Assembly (NCBI GenBank): GCA_947630595.1
Contig: CANRIG010000001.1
Coordinates: 1-64,000, forward strand
DNA length: 64,000 nt
Direction of reading: 5' to 3'
Source of the DNA: an uncultured Lachnospiraceae bacterium
Lineage (GTDB): Bacteria > Bacillota > Clostridia > Lachnospirales > Lachnospiraceae
A program made the translations under genes and the position numbers. Positions 15,930-25,575 of the stretch are shown here, one piece after another. How positions within the stretch are numbered: the stretch's first letter is position 1; the number at the start of each line of letters is the position of its first letter. A model generated the notes under the pieces. It searched no databases. It saw nothing but the letters and a program-made list of their open reading frames with translations, and was not told where the DNA came from.

Positions 15930-17012
15930 ATGCCGCTTGAAATCGTAAGGAACGACATCACAAAAATGAAGGTGGACGCGATCGTAAACGCCGCCAATCA
16001 AACCCTGCTGGGAGGCGGCGGAGTCGACGGGGCCATCCATCGTGCCGCGGGCCCCGGGCTTCTGGCCGAGTGCCGGACGCTGGGCGGCTGTGAGACCGGC
16101 AGCGCAAAGATCACCGGCGCGTACCGTCTTCCCTGCAAATATGTGATCCATGCCGTTGGTCCCCGCTGGCGCGGAGGCAGTCACGGAGAACGCGATCGGC
16201 TGATTTCCTGCTACCGCACCTCCCTTGCCCTCGCCAGAGAAAACAAATGCGAGACCGTGGCCTTTCCCCTGATTTCCTCCGGTATTTACGGATACCCGAA
16301 AGACCAGGCGTTGAAAATTGCCATCAGTACCATCAGCGACTTTCTCTTTGAGCACGAGATGACCGTCTACCTCGTGATCTTTGACAGAGCCGCATACCAG
16401 ATCAGCGAAAAGCTGTTCCGGGATATCGCCGCGTATATCGACGACAATTATGTCGCGGAGCATACCGACAGCCGCAGGGAACAAATGCGGAGTCTGCTTT
16501 TGAACAGAAGCGAACCTGTAGACATCCCCTGCAGGGAAGCCGGAGCACCGGCGACTTCCGAAAAAAACAGCGCGAGAGCGCCCGCCGCAAATGTCAGCGT
16601 TGGAATACCTGCCGCAAAAGTCGGCGCGGGAGCGCCCGCCGCTTCCACCCTGGATGAGGCGATCCGCATGATGGACGAGAGTTTTTCAGAAATGCTCCTC
16701 CGAAAGATCGACGAGCGCGGCATCACCGACGTCCAATGCTACAAGAAGGCAAACATTGACCGCAAGCTGTTCTCCAAAATACGGAGCGATAAGCTCTACA
16801 AACCGAGCAAGCCCACGGTGCTGGCGTTTGCCATCGCCCTTGAGCTTCCGCTTGGCGAAACGCGGGAAATGCTGATGAAAGCGGGATTTGCCCTCTCCCA
16901 CAGCAACAAGTTTGATGTTATCGTGGAGTTTTTTATCAGCCATGGAAACTACAATATATTCGAAATCAACGAGGCACTGTTTGCTTTTGATCAGAGTCTT
17001 TTAGGGGCGTAA
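15930..17012 (+). CDS. Macro-domain protein with C-terminal helix-turn-helix-like domain
   Basis: A 360-residue cytoplasmic protein. Residues 1-165 are a macro domain of the ADP-ribose-binding or O-acetyl-ADP-ribose deacetylase type: [21 protein letters not shown] and [17 protein letters not shown] hold the usual ligand loops. Residues about 195-240 are an Ala/Pro-rich linker with internal repeats (NSARAPAA, then GAGAPAAS). The last 110 residues look like an XRE-type helix-turn-helix ([18 protein letters not shown], then [16 protein letters not shown]) and a helical end. The product could read or remove ADP-ribose and bind DNA. The start follows AGGAGGG. The next gene encodes a VWA protein in the same direction, across a terminator-like hairpin. 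Confidence 0.85.
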   Translation: MPLEIVRNDITKMKVDAIVNAANQTLLGGGGVDGAIHRAAGPGLLAECRTLGGCETGSAKITGAYRLPCKYVIHAVGPRWRGGSHGERDRLISCYRTSLALARENKCETVAFPLISSGIYGYPKDQALKIAISTISDFLFEHEMTVYLVIFDRAAYQISEKLFRDIAAYIDDNYVAEHTDSRREQMRSLLLNRSEPVDIPCREAGAPATSEKNSARAPAANVSVGIPAAKVGAGAPAASTLDEAIRMMDESFSEMLLRKIDERGITDVQCYKKANIDRKLFSKIRSDKLYKPSKPTVLAFAIALELPLGETREMLMKAGFALSHSNKFDVIVEFFISHGNYNIFEINEALFAFDQSLLGA

Positions 17013-17063
17013 ATACCCCCATTTGTCGCCCGCCATGCGACCAAACCAAATCCATTTTGTCCT

Positions 17064-17104
17064 AAAATGCAGCTGTAAGGTGAAACCAGACAACTGCATT
17101 TTTT
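17064..17104 (+). terminator. Terminator or attenuator between macro-domain and VWA genes
   Basis: AAAATGCAG (17064-17072) pairs with CTGCATTTT (17094-17102) across a 21-base loop and is followed by more T residues. It would reduce transcription into the VWA gene unless it is read through. The VWA ribosome binding site (TGGAGG) begins a few bases later. Confidence 0.65.
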
Positions 17105-17120
17105 AATGGAGGTATGAATC

Positions 17121-17780
17121 ATGAAAAAGAATCTGACAGAAATCGTTTTTATCCTTGACCGCAGCGGCTCCATGAGCGGGCTCGAAGCAGACACGATCGG
17201 CGGCTTCAATTCCATGCTTGCGAAACAGAAACAGGCGGACGGCGACGCGCTGATCTCCACCGTCCTCTTTGACAATGTCAGCGAGGTGCTGCATGACCGC
17301 GTCGATATCCAAGCCATCCGGCCGCTGACCGACAGGGATTACTTTGTGCGCGGCTGCACCGCCCTGCTGGACGCAGTCGGCGGAGCAATTCATCACATCG
17401 GAAATGTTCATAAATATGCAAGGAAAGAAGATGTGCCGGAGCATACCCTGTTCGTCATCACGACGGACGGGATGGAAAACGCAAGCCGCCGCTATTCCGG
17501 CGACCGGGTCAGACAGATGATCGAACGACAAAAGACAAAATACGGCTGGGAGTTTCTTTTCCTCGGCGCAAACATCGACGCCATTGCGGCCGCAAGGGAA
17601 TTCGGCATCTCCGAGAACCGCGCCGTGAATTTCCACAACGACAGCCACGGCACGCAGCTCAATTACGAAGTCCTGAGCGAGACCATCTGCACGGTAAGGG
17701 CGTCCCGCCCCATCGCCGACGACTGGAAAAAGCGCATCGACGAAGACTACCGCGAGAGAAAAGACGGCGGGCAGCAGTAA
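17121..17780 (+). CDS. Von Willebrand factor A (VWA) domain protein
   Basis: A 219-residue soluble protein made almost wholly of one VWA domain. The metal-ion-dependent adhesion site appears intact: DRSGSMSG (DxSxS, residues 13-17), the Thr in RGCTALLDAVG and the Asp in ITTDGMENAS. No signal peptide or membrane segment is present, so it acts in the cytoplasm, where such domains usually mediate metal-dependent protein contacts. It follows the macro/HTH gene by about 110 bases, which suggests joint function. The role is unknown. Confidence 0.85.
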   Translation: MKKNLTEIVFILDRSGSMSGLEADTIGGFNSMLAKQKQADGDALISTVLFDNVSEVLHDRVDIQAIRPLTDRDYFVRGCTALLDAVGGAIHHIGNVHKYARKEDVPEHTLFVITTDGMENASRRYSGDRVRQMIERQKTKYGWEFLFLGANIDAIAAAREFGISENRAVNFHNDSHGTQLNYEVLSETICTVRASRPIADDWKKRIDEDYRERKDGGQQ

Positions 17781-17782
17781 AG

Positions 17783-17816
17783 AGACGGCGGGCAGCCGTG
17801 AAGCCGCCCCGCCGTC
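17783..17816. terminator. GC-rich hairpin between convergent genes
   Basis: GACGGCGGGCAGC and its near complement GCCCCGCCGTC flank CGTGAAGCC between the VWA gene and queA. There is no T run, so termination efficiency is doubtful. The left arm duplicates the sequence coding for the VWA C-terminus. Confidence 0.5.
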
Positions 17817-18843
17817 AGATGATCAGCATCGCATCGCCGAAAGAAAAGAACCGGTAGCGCTCACGCACCGCTTCGGCGTACGCCGCCAGAATACGTTCGC
17901 GTCCCGCCAGCGCGGATACCAGCATCAGAAGCGTGGATTCCGGCAGGTGGAAATTGGTAATCAGCCCGTCCAGCACCCGGAACTGGTAGCCCGGATAGAT
18001 AAAAATCTCCGTCCAGCCGCTGCAGGGGCGAACCTCTCCGTCAAAACGCGCGGCCACCGACTCCACGGTGCGGCAGCTCGTCGTGCCCACGCAGATCACG
18101 CGGCCGTGCGCGGCCTTTGTCTCACGGATGGCGCGGGCGGCCGCTTCATCCACCTGATAAAATTCCGAATGCATGTGATGCTGCGTCACGTCCTCCACCT
18201 TCACCGGGCGGAACGTTCCCAGGCCCACGTGCAGCGTCACCTCGGCGATGCGCACGCCCATCTGCCGCACCTGCTCCAGAAGTTCCGGCGTAAAGTGGAG
18301 CCCGGCCGTGGGCGCCGCCGCGGAGCCGTCGTATTTCGCATACACCGTCTGGTAACGGTTTTTGTCTTTTAATTCATGTGTGATATAGGGCGGCAGCGGC
18401 ATCTGTCCCAGCCGGTCCAGAATCTCCTCAAACACGCCCTCATAGGAAAAGCGGATCAGGCGGTTGCCCTCCTCCACCACGTCGACCACCTCGCCGGTCA
18501 TCAGGCCGTCGCCGAACACGATCCGCGTCCCCGGCCTCGCTTTCTTGCCGGGCCGCACCAGCGTCTCCCAGATGTTGTTTCCCCTGCGCTTCAGCAGCAG
18601 AATCTCGATCAGGGCCCCGGTGCCCTCGCGGTGTCCGTAAAGCCGCGCGGGAATGACTCTGGTGTTGTTCAGCACCAGACAGTCCACCGGCCGCAGATAC
18701 TCTGTGATATTGTAAAAATGCCGGTGGCTCACCGCCCCGCTCTCCCGGTCCAGCACCAGCAGCCGCGAGGACGCCCGGTCCTCCAGCGGATCCTGTGCAA
18801 TCAGCTCCGGCGGAAGCTCAAAATTAAAGTCAGACGTTTTCAT
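17815..18843 (-). CDS. queA: S-adenosylmethionine:tRNA ribosyltransferase-isomerase
   Basis: A 342-residue enzyme that moves the ribosyl part of SAM to preQ1 in tRNA, giving epoxyqueuosine. Family landmarks are the N-terminus [42 protein letters not shown] and the C-terminal [18 protein letters not shown]. The length is normal. It overlaps the histidine phosphatase gene by 14 bases and so belongs to the pheST transcription unit. Confidence 0.95.
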   Translation of the reverse strand: MKTSDFNFELPPELIAQDPLEDRASSRLLVLDRESGAVSHRHFYNITEYLRPVDCLVLNNTRVIPARLYGHREGTGALIEILLLKRRGNNIWETLVRPGKKARPGTRIVFGDGLMTGEVVDVVEEGNRLIRFSYEGVFEEILDRLGQMPLPPYITHELKDKNRYQTVYAKYDGSAAAPTAGLHFTPELLEQVRQMGVRIAEVTLHVGLGTFRPVKVEDVTQHHMHSEFYQVDEAAARAIRETKAAHGRVICVGTTSCRTVESVAARFDGEVRPCSGWTEIFIYPGYQFRVLDGLITNFHLPESTLLMLVSALAGRERILAAYAEAVRERYRFFSFGDAMLII

Positions 18844-19450
18844 AATATATCACATCCTGTTTTCTGATGACCCAGTCTCCGTGTTCCAGATCGGCAATCG
18901 TCACCGCGCAGTTTTTCGGCACGCCGCCGCACCAGAAATCCGAAAGCGGCGCATGACGGATGGCGGCCAGCAGCGCGCGCGAAGCGGCGCCGTGCGTGGA
19001 AACCAGGATCGTCCGGTCCCGCCACTCCTCCTTATGCCGCAGCTCCTCCAGGAAATCCGCGGTGCGCGCCAGCAGATCCTGGATGCGCTCTCCGCCTGCG
19101 GCCGGCCGGTAATGCTCCGGCGCATGGAAGAAGTGGTAAAATTCTGTTCCGGGATTCTCGCGTTCCTCCCGCGTCAGCTGCCGCCCCTCAAGCTCGCCGA
19201 AGCTGATCTCGCGGATGCGCGGCTCATAAAGCAGCGGGATATCCCGCCCCGCCAGAATAATGCGGGCGGTTTCCTCCGCCCGCTTCAGGGGGCTGGTGAG
19301 CGCCAGGTCAAACGGAATCTCCCGCATGGCCTGCGCCGTCGCCTCCGCCAGCGCCCTTCCCTTTTCATTGAGCTCGGTATCCGACATGCCCTGCAGCCGC
19401 AGCTGCGTATTCCAGGGCGTCTCTCCGTGCCTGATGATATAAAGTCTCAT
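18830..19450 (-). CDS. Histidine phosphatase family protein
   Basis: A 206-residue phosphatase of the phosphoglycerate-mutase-like fold. It has the RHGE motif near the N-terminus ([12 protein letters not shown], catalytic His about residue 7), an Arg after [15 protein letters not shown], an acidic EISFGELEG loop and the second His in [10 protein letters not shown]. The substrate is not predictable. CobC-like and general sugar-phosphate phosphatases share this form. It lies between pheT (20 bases) and queA (14-base overlap). Confidence 0.85.
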   Translation of the reverse strand: MRLYIIRHGETPWNTQLRLQGMSDTELNEKGRALAEATAQAMREIPFDLALTSPLKRAEETARIILAGRDIPLLYEPRIREISFGELEGRQLTREERENPGTEFYHFFHAPEHYRPAAGGERIQDLLARTADFLEELRHKEEWRDRTILVSTHGAASRALLAAIRHAPLSDFWCGGVPKNCAVTIADLEHGDWVIRKQDVIYYENV

Positions 19451-19470
19451 ATGATACCTCTGTTCTCCGG

Positions 19471-21888
19471 TCAGGAACGAATCTCGATTCCCAGAGACTC
19501 CAGGCCGTTCCAGATTTTCTTCATGGCCGCCGTGATATCAGTCTCCTCCAGCGTGCGGTCTTTCGCCCGGAACACGATCGAATAAGCCACCGACTTGTGG
19601 CCCTGCTTGATCTGTGCGCCCTCATAGAGGTCAAAGAGCCTGCACTCCTCCAGAATCTTCCCGCCGCGCTGACGGATCATGGCCTCGATCTGTCCCGCCA
19701 GGATATGCTTCGGCACCACCATGCTGATGTCGCGGGTCACCGCCGGGTAGCGCGCGATACCTGCGTACTTGCGGTCAAAGGTCGCCAGCTGCGTCACCGC
19801 CGGCATGTCGAGCACCGCCAGATAGGCTTTCTCACCAATTCCATAGCTGTCCGCCACCAGCGGATGCACCTCGCCCAGATAGCCGAGCAGTTTTCCATTG
19901 TAGGAAACGCTCGCCTGGCGTCCCGGATGCAGGTACGGCTTGTCGCTGTCTGGCGCATACGTTTTGCCCCCGGTGATGCCGAGCTTCTCCAGGAACTCCT
20001 CGATCACGCCCTTCATGGTAAAGAAGTCGCCCTCCCCGTACATGCCGAGCGTAAACTGCAGGCGTTCGTCGGGAAGCTCGGTCAGCGGCAGCGCCTTCGG
20101 CAGATAAATGTTTCCCAGCTCATACAGGCGCACATTTTTGTTTCTGTGATTGTAGTTGAACGCCAGCGACGTCAGCATGCCGTTCACCGACATCGTACGC
20201 ATGATGCTGAAATCCTCGCCCAGCGGGTTGGAAATGCGGATCGCACTGCGCAGCGGCGAATCGGCCGGCAGCAGCAGCTTGTCAAACACCTTCGGGCTTT
20301 CAAAGGAATACATCATTCCCTGGGAGAAGCCGCAGTACTCCGCAATGTCCTGCGCCACGGCGCGCACGCGCATCTCAAACGGGAGCTTGCCCGTGGTCGC
20401 CTCGCCGGTCGGCAGCGTGGTGGGGATGTTGTCGTAGCCGTAGAAGCGCGCCACTTCCTCCGCCAGATCAGCCGTGCGGAACAGGTCCTGACGGAACGTC
20501 GGCGCGATCACCTCGCGCGCATCCGCATCGTAGTCCAGGCCGACCAGCTTAAAGTAGGACAGCATCTCCTCCTCCGAAATCTGCGTGCCCAGAAGCGCGT
20601 TGATCTTTTCCGGCTCGAACGGAATCCGCACCGGGGTTTTCTTTTTGCTGTACACGTCCACGGTTCCGCCGACCACCTCGCCGGCGCCCAGCTCTTCCAC
20701 CAGCTGGCAGGCGCGGTCGATCGCCTCCTGCGCGTTGTTCGGGTCGAGGCCCTTTTCAAATTTCGCGGACGCCTCCGTGCGCAGGCCGATGCGCTTTGAG
20801 GACAAACGGATGTTGGTGCCGTCGAAGCAGGCCGCCTCGAACAGCATCGTCTTTACGTCGTCGGTGATCATGGAATTTTCACCGCCCATGATGCCGCCGA
20901 TGCCGACCGATTTCTCGCCGTCGCAGATCATGACCACGTTTTCGTCCATGGTGCGCACCTGCCCGTCCAGCGTGGTAAACTTCTCTCCGGCCTCCGCCCG
21001 GCGCACGATGATCTCGTGCCCTGCCAGCGTATCGTAATCATACGCGTGCATCGGCTGTCCATATTCTTCCATTACATAGTTTGTGATATCGACGATATTG
21101 TTGATCGGGCGGATGCCAGCTGCCGCCAGACGGCGCTGCATCCATTTCGGCGAGGGCGCGATATGAATATTTTTCACCACGCGCGCGCAGTAGCGCGGGC
21201 ACAAATCCTCGTCGCGGATCGTCACCTTCACATAGTCGGAGGCCTGCTCCTCATTGCCCGTCGCGGTCACCACCGGCGGATGGAACTCCTTGCGGAACGT
21301 AGCCGCCGCCTCGCGGGCAATGCCGATAACAGAAAAGCAGTCCACGCGGTTGGAGGTGATTTCAAATTCAAACGTCACCTCGTCCAGTCCCAGCGCTTTC
21401 ACCGCGTCCGCGCCGATTTCCGCGTCCTCCGGGAAAATATAAATGCCGAGCTCCGGCGCCTCCGGGTACATGTCCCGCGAAGAACCGAGCTCCTCGATCG
21501 AGCACATCATGCCGTTCGACTCGATGCCGCGCAGCAGGCCCTTTTTGATCTCAATGCCGCCCTCGGTCATCTTGCCGTCGTGATTGCCGGCCACCTTGCC
21601 GCCGTCCAGCACCACCGGCACCTTGTCGCCGACCTTCACATTGGGCGCGCCGGTGACGATCTGCACGGTTTTATCGCCAATGTTTACCTGGCACACGATC
21701 AGCTTGTCCGCGTTCGGATGCTGTTCAATTTTCTCAATCTGTCCGATGATGATATTCGCAAGGTCGCGGTCCGCCTTCACATAGCCCTCTACCTTGGTGC
21801 CGGAGAGCGTCATCGCATCCGTGAATTCCTGCGCGCTCACGTCGAGATCCGGCACATATGCTTTAACCCAGGATAATGTCGTATTCAT
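19471..21888 (-). CDS. pheT: Phenylalanyl-tRNA synthetase beta subunit
   Basis: An 805-residue subunit of the alpha2-beta2 enzyme. Domains in order: N-terminal tRNA-binding EMAP-like domain (about 40-150, ADKLIVCQVNIGDK), B3/B4 editing region (about 210-385), B5 domain (about 400-470), class II-like core (about 480-680) and the C-terminal FDX-ACB anticodon-binding domain (about 710-805, RYPAVTRDISMVVPK). The length is typical. It follows pheS by 13 bases. Confidence 0.97.
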   Translation of the reverse strand: MNTTLSWVKAYVPDLDVSAQEFTDAMTLSGTKVEGYVKADRDLANIIIGQIEKIEQHPNADKLIVCQVNIGDKTVQIVTGAPNVKVGDKVPVVLDGGKVAGNHDGKMTEGGIEIKKGLLRGIESNGMMCSIEELGSSRDMYPEAPELGIYIFPEDAEIGADAVKALGLDEVTFEFEITSNRVDCFSVIGIAREAAATFRKEFHPPVVTATGNEEQASDYVKVTIRDEDLCPRYCARVVKNIHIAPSPKWMQRRLAAAGIRPINNIVDITNYVMEEYGQPMHAYDYDTLAGHEIIVRRAEAGEKFTTLDGQVRTMDENVVMICDGEKSVGIGGIMGGENSMITDDVKTMLFEAACFDGTNIRLSSKRIGLRTEASAKFEKGLDPNNAQEAIDRACQLVEELGAGEVVGGTVDVYSKKKTPVRIPFEPEKINALLGTQISEEEMLSYFKLVGLDYDADAREVIAPTFRQDLFRTADLAEEVARFYGYDNIPTTLPTGEATTGKLPFEMRVRAVAQDIAEYCGFSQGMMYSFESPKVFDKLLLPADSPLRSAIRISNPLGEDFSIMRTMSVNGMLTSLAFNYNHRNKNVRLYELGNIYLPKALPLTELPDERLQFTLGMYGEGDFFTMKGVIEEFLEKLGITGGKTYAPDSDKPYLHPGRQASVSYNGKLLGYLGEVHPLVADSYGIGEKAYLAVLDMPAVTQLATFDRKYAGIARYPAVTRDISMVVPKHILAGQIEAMIRQRGGKILEECRLFDLYEGAQIKQGHKSVAYSIVFRAKDRTLEETDITAAMKKIWNGLESLGIEIRS

Positions 21889-21901
21889 TTTCTTCCCCTC
21901 C

Positions 21902-22921
21902 TTAGAACTGTCTCAGGAAACGTATGTCGTTCTCATACAGCAGTCTCATGTCGTCGATTTCGTATTTCAGCAGCGCAATCCGCTCCAGGCCGACGCCGAA
22001 CGCAAAGCCGGTGTACTGTTCCGGGTCAATGCCGCACATCTCCAGCACATGCGGATGCACCATGCCGCAGCCGAGAATCTCAATCCAGCCGCTGCCCTTG
22101 CAGAACCGGCAGCCCTTGCCGCCGCACTTGAAGCAGGAAACGTCCACCTCCGCGCTCGGCTCCGTGAACGGGAAATGATGCGGGCGGAATTTCGTCTTCG
22201 TGTTCTCGCCGAACAGCTCTTTCGCGAACTGCTCCAGCGTGCCCTTGAGGTCGGCAAAGGTGATGTTTTTGTCGATCACCAGGCCCTCGATCTGGTGGAA
22301 CGACGGGGAATGCGTCGCGTCCACCTCGTCGGAACGGAACACGCGGCCCGGCGCGATCATGCGGATCGGCAGTTTGCCCTGCTCCATCACGCGCGCCTGC
22401 ACCGGAGAGGTCTGGGTGCGGAGCACGATTTCCTTATTGATGTAAAACGTATCCTGTTCATCCTTGGCCGGATGGTTGGCAGGAATATTCAGTTTCTCGA
22501 AATTGTATTCATCGTATTCGATCTCCGGGCCTTCCATGACCTCATAGCCCATGCCGATGAAAATGCGCTCGACCTCCTCGCGCGCAATGGTGTTCGGATG
22601 GCGGTGGCCGATGAGATTCTTCTTCGCCGGGAGCGTGACGTCGATCACCTCCGCCTTGAGCTGCAGCTCCAGCGCCTGCTGCTCCAGCTTTTTCCTGGTC
22701 TCCTCCAGCACGCTCTCGATCTGCTGCCTGGTCTCATTGACCAGCTGTCCGAACGCCGGACGGTCCTCCGGCGCCACCTCTTTCATGCTCTTGAGCACAG
22801 CCGTCAGCTTTCCCTTTTTGCCGAGAAAATTAACCCTGACTTCGTTGAGCCTTTCCAGCATACCCGCTTCGGAAATCTGCGCGAGCGCTTCTTCCTTGAT
22901 TGCCTGCAGTTTGTCTTTCAT
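21902..22921 (-). CDS. pheS: Phenylalanyl-tRNA synthetase alpha subunit
   Basis: A 339-residue catalytic subunit. An N-terminal coiled coil is followed by the class II motifs [20 protein letters not shown] and [17 protein letters not shown] at 22921 is the family start and has an AGGAAG-type site upstream. The in-frame extension to 23026 is Arg/Glu-rich and is rejected. Transcription is controlled by the T-box at 23247-23515. Confidence 0.96.
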   Translation of the reverse strand: MKDKLQAIKEEALAQISEAGMLERLNEVRVNFLGKKGKLTAVLKSMKEVAPEDRPAFGQLVNETRQQIESVLEETRKKLEQQALELQLKAEVIDVTLPAKKNLIGHRHPNTIAREEVERIFIGMGYEVMEGPEIEYDEYNFEKLNIPANHPAKDEQDTFYINKEIVLRTQTSPVQARVMEQGKLPIRMIAPGRVFRSDEVDATHSPSFHQIEGLVIDKNITFADLKGTLEQFAKELFGENTKTKFRPHHFPFTEPSAEVDVSCFKCGGKGCRFCKGSGWIEILGCGMVHPHVLEMCGIDPEQYTGFAFGVGLERIALLKYEIDDMRLLYENDIRFLRQF

Positions 22922-23057
22922 GGTCTTCTTCCTTTCCCTGTTCATTCTGTGCCGTTCCCGCTCTGTCGCGGGACGCAAATTCCGGCGCGCGAATCCTGAT
23001 TTTTCCTGCATATCCTGCATATTCATGCGCGAAGCGAAACTGTAACTAAAATATCAG

Positions 23058-23222
23058 ATAAGGCCTGGCACAATCCGGTTGTCCACATATCTGCCCGCAG
23101 GACATCCCGTAATGCACGCCCTGCGGGCTGGCGTTACGCGTCAAGGTACGAGACAGACAGATGTAACGAAGACTGGGTGAACAACCGGATTTATGACGGG
23201 CCCGCCGTATTCTGGCAGCAAC
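23058..23222. repeat. Palindromic dispersed element, copy C (expanded)
   Basis: This is copy A in reverse orientation with a longer centre. GGCACAATCCGGTTGT at the left and GAACAACCGGATTTATGACG then CCGCCGTATT at the right match the reverse complement of 1861-1945. The extra centre holds a further GC-rich hairpin (GCCCGCAG with CTGCGGGC). It lies in the transcribed pheS leader between the T-box terminator and the pheS start. Confidence 0.65.
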
Positions 23223-23246
23223 TCCGCGCCAAATCTTTCGGCGCAG

Positions 23247-23515
23247 AAAAAAAGCTCCGCCCCTGCAAGGGACGAAGCATCAGATCCGCGGTACCACCCT
23301 GATTCCCGCCGTACGGCGGGCACTCTGCGCGCGTAACGTGCGCCAACGCCGGCTCCTACTGCGGCCGCCTCACGGACAGGCCTTTCAAAGCCGAAGCTCC
23401 GGTGTGAAATTCGATCACGGTCTGAACCCGGGGACGCTTTCAGCCGGCGACATCCCCTCTCTGCTGGAAAACCGTTCTCTACTGTGCACCATCTTCGCTT
23501 TTGTTTTTCAAGCTA
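23247..23515 (-). promoter_or_regulatory. Phenylalanine T-box riboswitch
   Basis: A tRNA-sensing leader upstream of pheST. The T-box sequence reads AGGGTGGTACCGCG on the minus strand (23300-23287). It is followed by a terminator with arms GCTTCGTCCC/GGGGCGGAGC (23278-23254) and seven T residues (23253-23247). Stem I opens with AGTAGAGAACGG and contains the specifier codon UUC followed by A (23408-23406). Uncharged tRNA-Phe would favour the antiterminator and switch on the operon. Confidence 0.92.
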
Positions 23516-23521
23516 GAGTTT

Positions 23522-23549
23522 ATTCTACCACAAGAAACGGTTCTGTCAA
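23522..23549 (-). promoter_or_regulatory. Promoter of the T-box/pheST operon
   Basis: TTGACA (23549-23544) and TAGAAT (23527-23522) on the minus strand are 16 bases apart, immediately upstream of the T-box leader. Confidence 0.85.
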
Positions 23550-23625
23550 GCACAAAAATACCGGAAAGCGCCGTTTGGAAAACGCCCTTGTATGCGCCGC
23601 AGTCCGCACAGCGCGGACTCAGGAC

Positions 23626-25521
23626 TTACGACTCAGTCTTTTCCGTCCGCTTCAGCCAAAAAAATCCGTAGCCCGGAACGTCGACGCCTCTGGCCTCGCG
23701 CAGCCCGCCGCCGAGCAGGTCCTGATAAAGCCCGTCCGTCTCGTTGATCCACGCCGTCTTGTCATACTCGCTGAAATTAAAGATGCCGATCAGCTTTTCA
23801 CCCTGATAAGAACGGGCGATGCACAAAACGCTCGGATCCCAGGTGTCAATCGTCCACATATCCGCCTCCGCCCGGAAGACATCGTCGGTTTTGCGCAGCT
23901 GCTCCAGCCGGTTCAGCCGGGAAAACAGCTGGCCTTCCACCGTTTCCGGATCGCCGGTTTTCTCCGCGTTCGCCCAATCAAACGCGCCGCGGTGAATGTA
24001 TCTGGAATCCTCCGCCTTGTTGGGATCCTCGCGGTATGTATAATCATTCAGCTGTCCGATCTCGTCCCCGCTGTACAGCACCGGAATCCCCGACTGAATA
24101 AACATGTAGGCATGCAGCATCACGTCCAGACGAATCGCCTTTTCCAGAGCCGCCGCGTCCTGCTCCTCCAGCGCCTTTTCAATCCCGCACATGGAGGCGG
24201 TCGTGCCGCAGAAGCGCGCGTCCGCCGTCACCGGATCGTCGTTGTAAAGCTCGCCGCGGCTGTTGCTGTACCCCGCGTAGCCGCGGAAATAGTCGTTCAG
24301 ATAGCGCTTATGCGGAATTTCTTCCTGTCCGCTTTCGCGCAGCGTCGCATAATCCAGGCCCCAGCCGATATCGTCGTGGCAGCGCAGGTAATTGAGGAAC
24401 GTATACTCTTTCGGCAGCCGGCTGACAATGTCAAGCTGCTTTTTCAGCAGGCTCACATCCCGCGTCGCCACCGTATGCCAGGTGGTCGCCATCGTCGTCA
24501 CATTATACAACATGTGACATTCCGGTTTCTCCACGGTGCCGAAATAAGGCACGACCTTCGCCGGCTCCATCACCACCTCGCCCAGCAACAGAATCCCCGG
24601 ACACACAATCTCTCCGATCAGCCGCATCATGCGCACGATCGTGTGCACCTGTTTCAGATTGCGGCAGCTTGTCCCCAATTCTTTCCAGATATAGGGCACC
24701 GCGTCGATGCGGATCACATCCATGCCCTGATTCGCAAAAAACAGGAAATTATACATCATCTCGTTGAATACCCGCGGGTTCCGGTAATCCAGGTCCCACT
24801 GATACGGGTAAAAGCTGGTCATCACATATTGTTCTATTTCCGGAATCCAGGTAAAATTCCCGGGCGCCGTCGTCGGAAACACCTGCGGCACCGTGCGCTC
24901 GTACTGCTCCGGAATGCTGAAATCCTTAAAAAAGAAATAGCGGCTCATGTACTCCCCGTCGCCCTGGCGGGCCTTTTTCGCCCACTCATGATCCTCGGAG
25001 GTATGGTTCATCACAAAGTCCATGCAGAGATTGATCTTCCGCCTGTGGCACGCGTCCGCCAGATGTTCCAGGTCCTCCATCGTTCCCAGCTTCTCCTGCA
25101 CCTTGCGGAAATCCGCCACCGCATAGCCGCCGTCCGAATGTCCCTCCACGGTGTCGAGAAACGGCATCAGATGAATATAATTCACATTGCATTTTTCCAG
25201 ATAATCCAGCTTTTCCTCCACGCCTCTCAGGTTCCCGGCAAAATTATCAATATAGAACATCATGCCCAGCAGGTCGTTCTGCTTGTACCAGTCCGGGCGG
25301 CTCTCCCGCTCCAGATCCAGCGCCCGCAGCTCTGCTTTCCGCTCCCGGTAAAACGCTCCCATGCGCTCCGTCAGCTCCGCGTACATGGAACTGTTGTCGT
25401 ACAGCTCCATATAAAGCCAGCGCAGCTCATCCTCCTTCGCCGCCAGGCGCCGCAGGAAGTCAGAGCGCTGTCCGTCCGTCGTTTTCGTGGTAGTTGTCTG
25501 CATCTTTGCATTTTTATCCAT
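23626..25521 (-). CDS. GH13 alpha-glucosidase/amylosucrase-like enzyme
   Basis: A 631-residue cytoplasmic enzyme of the alpha-amylase clan. There is no signal peptide. The (beta/alpha)8 motifs include DFVMNHTSEDH (region I), GMDVIRIDAVP with the nucleophile Asp (region II), ILLGEVV with the acid Glu (region III) and LRCHDDIGWG (region IV). The layout, with a helical N-terminal domain (about 1-100) and HLMPFLDTVEGHSDGGYAV, is closest to the amylosucrase/sucrose-hydrolase subgroup. Sucrose or short alpha-glucan use is inferred; the exact specificity is not. The start follows GGAGG by nine bases. Confidence 0.85.
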   Translation of the reverse strand: MDKNAKMQTTTTKTTDGQRSDFLRRLAAKEDELRWLYMELYDNSSMYAELTERMGAFYRERKAELRALDLERESRPDWYKQNDLLGMMFYIDNFAGNLRGVEEKLDYLEKCNVNYIHLMPFLDTVEGHSDGGYAVADFRKVQEKLGTMEDLEHLADACHRRKINLCMDFVMNHTSEDHEWAKKARQGDGEYMSRYFFFKDFSIPEQYERTVPQVFPTTAPGNFTWIPEIEQYVMTSFYPYQWDLDYRNPRVFNEMMYNFLFFANQGMDVIRIDAVPYIWKELGTSCRNLKQVHTIVRMMRLIGEIVCPGILLLGEVVMEPAKVVPYFGTVEKPECHMLYNVTTMATTWHTVATRDVSLLKKQLDIVSRLPKEYTFLNYLRCHDDIGWGLDYATLRESGQEEIPHKRYLNDYFRGYAGYSNSRGELYNDDPVTADARFCGTTASMCGIEKALEEQDAAALEKAIRLDVMLHAYMFIQSGIPVLYSGDEIGQLNDYTYREDPNKAEDSRYIHRGAFDWANAEKTGDPETVEGQLFSRLNRLEQLRKTDDVFRAEADMWTIDTWDPSVLCIARSYQGEKLIGIFNFSEYDKTAWINETDGLYQDLLGGGLREARGVDVPGYGFFWLKRTEKTES

Positions 25522-25575
25522 ATGTTTCGTCCTCCGACACGTATTGATGACTCTTATTTTTATACGGAAATCTGT

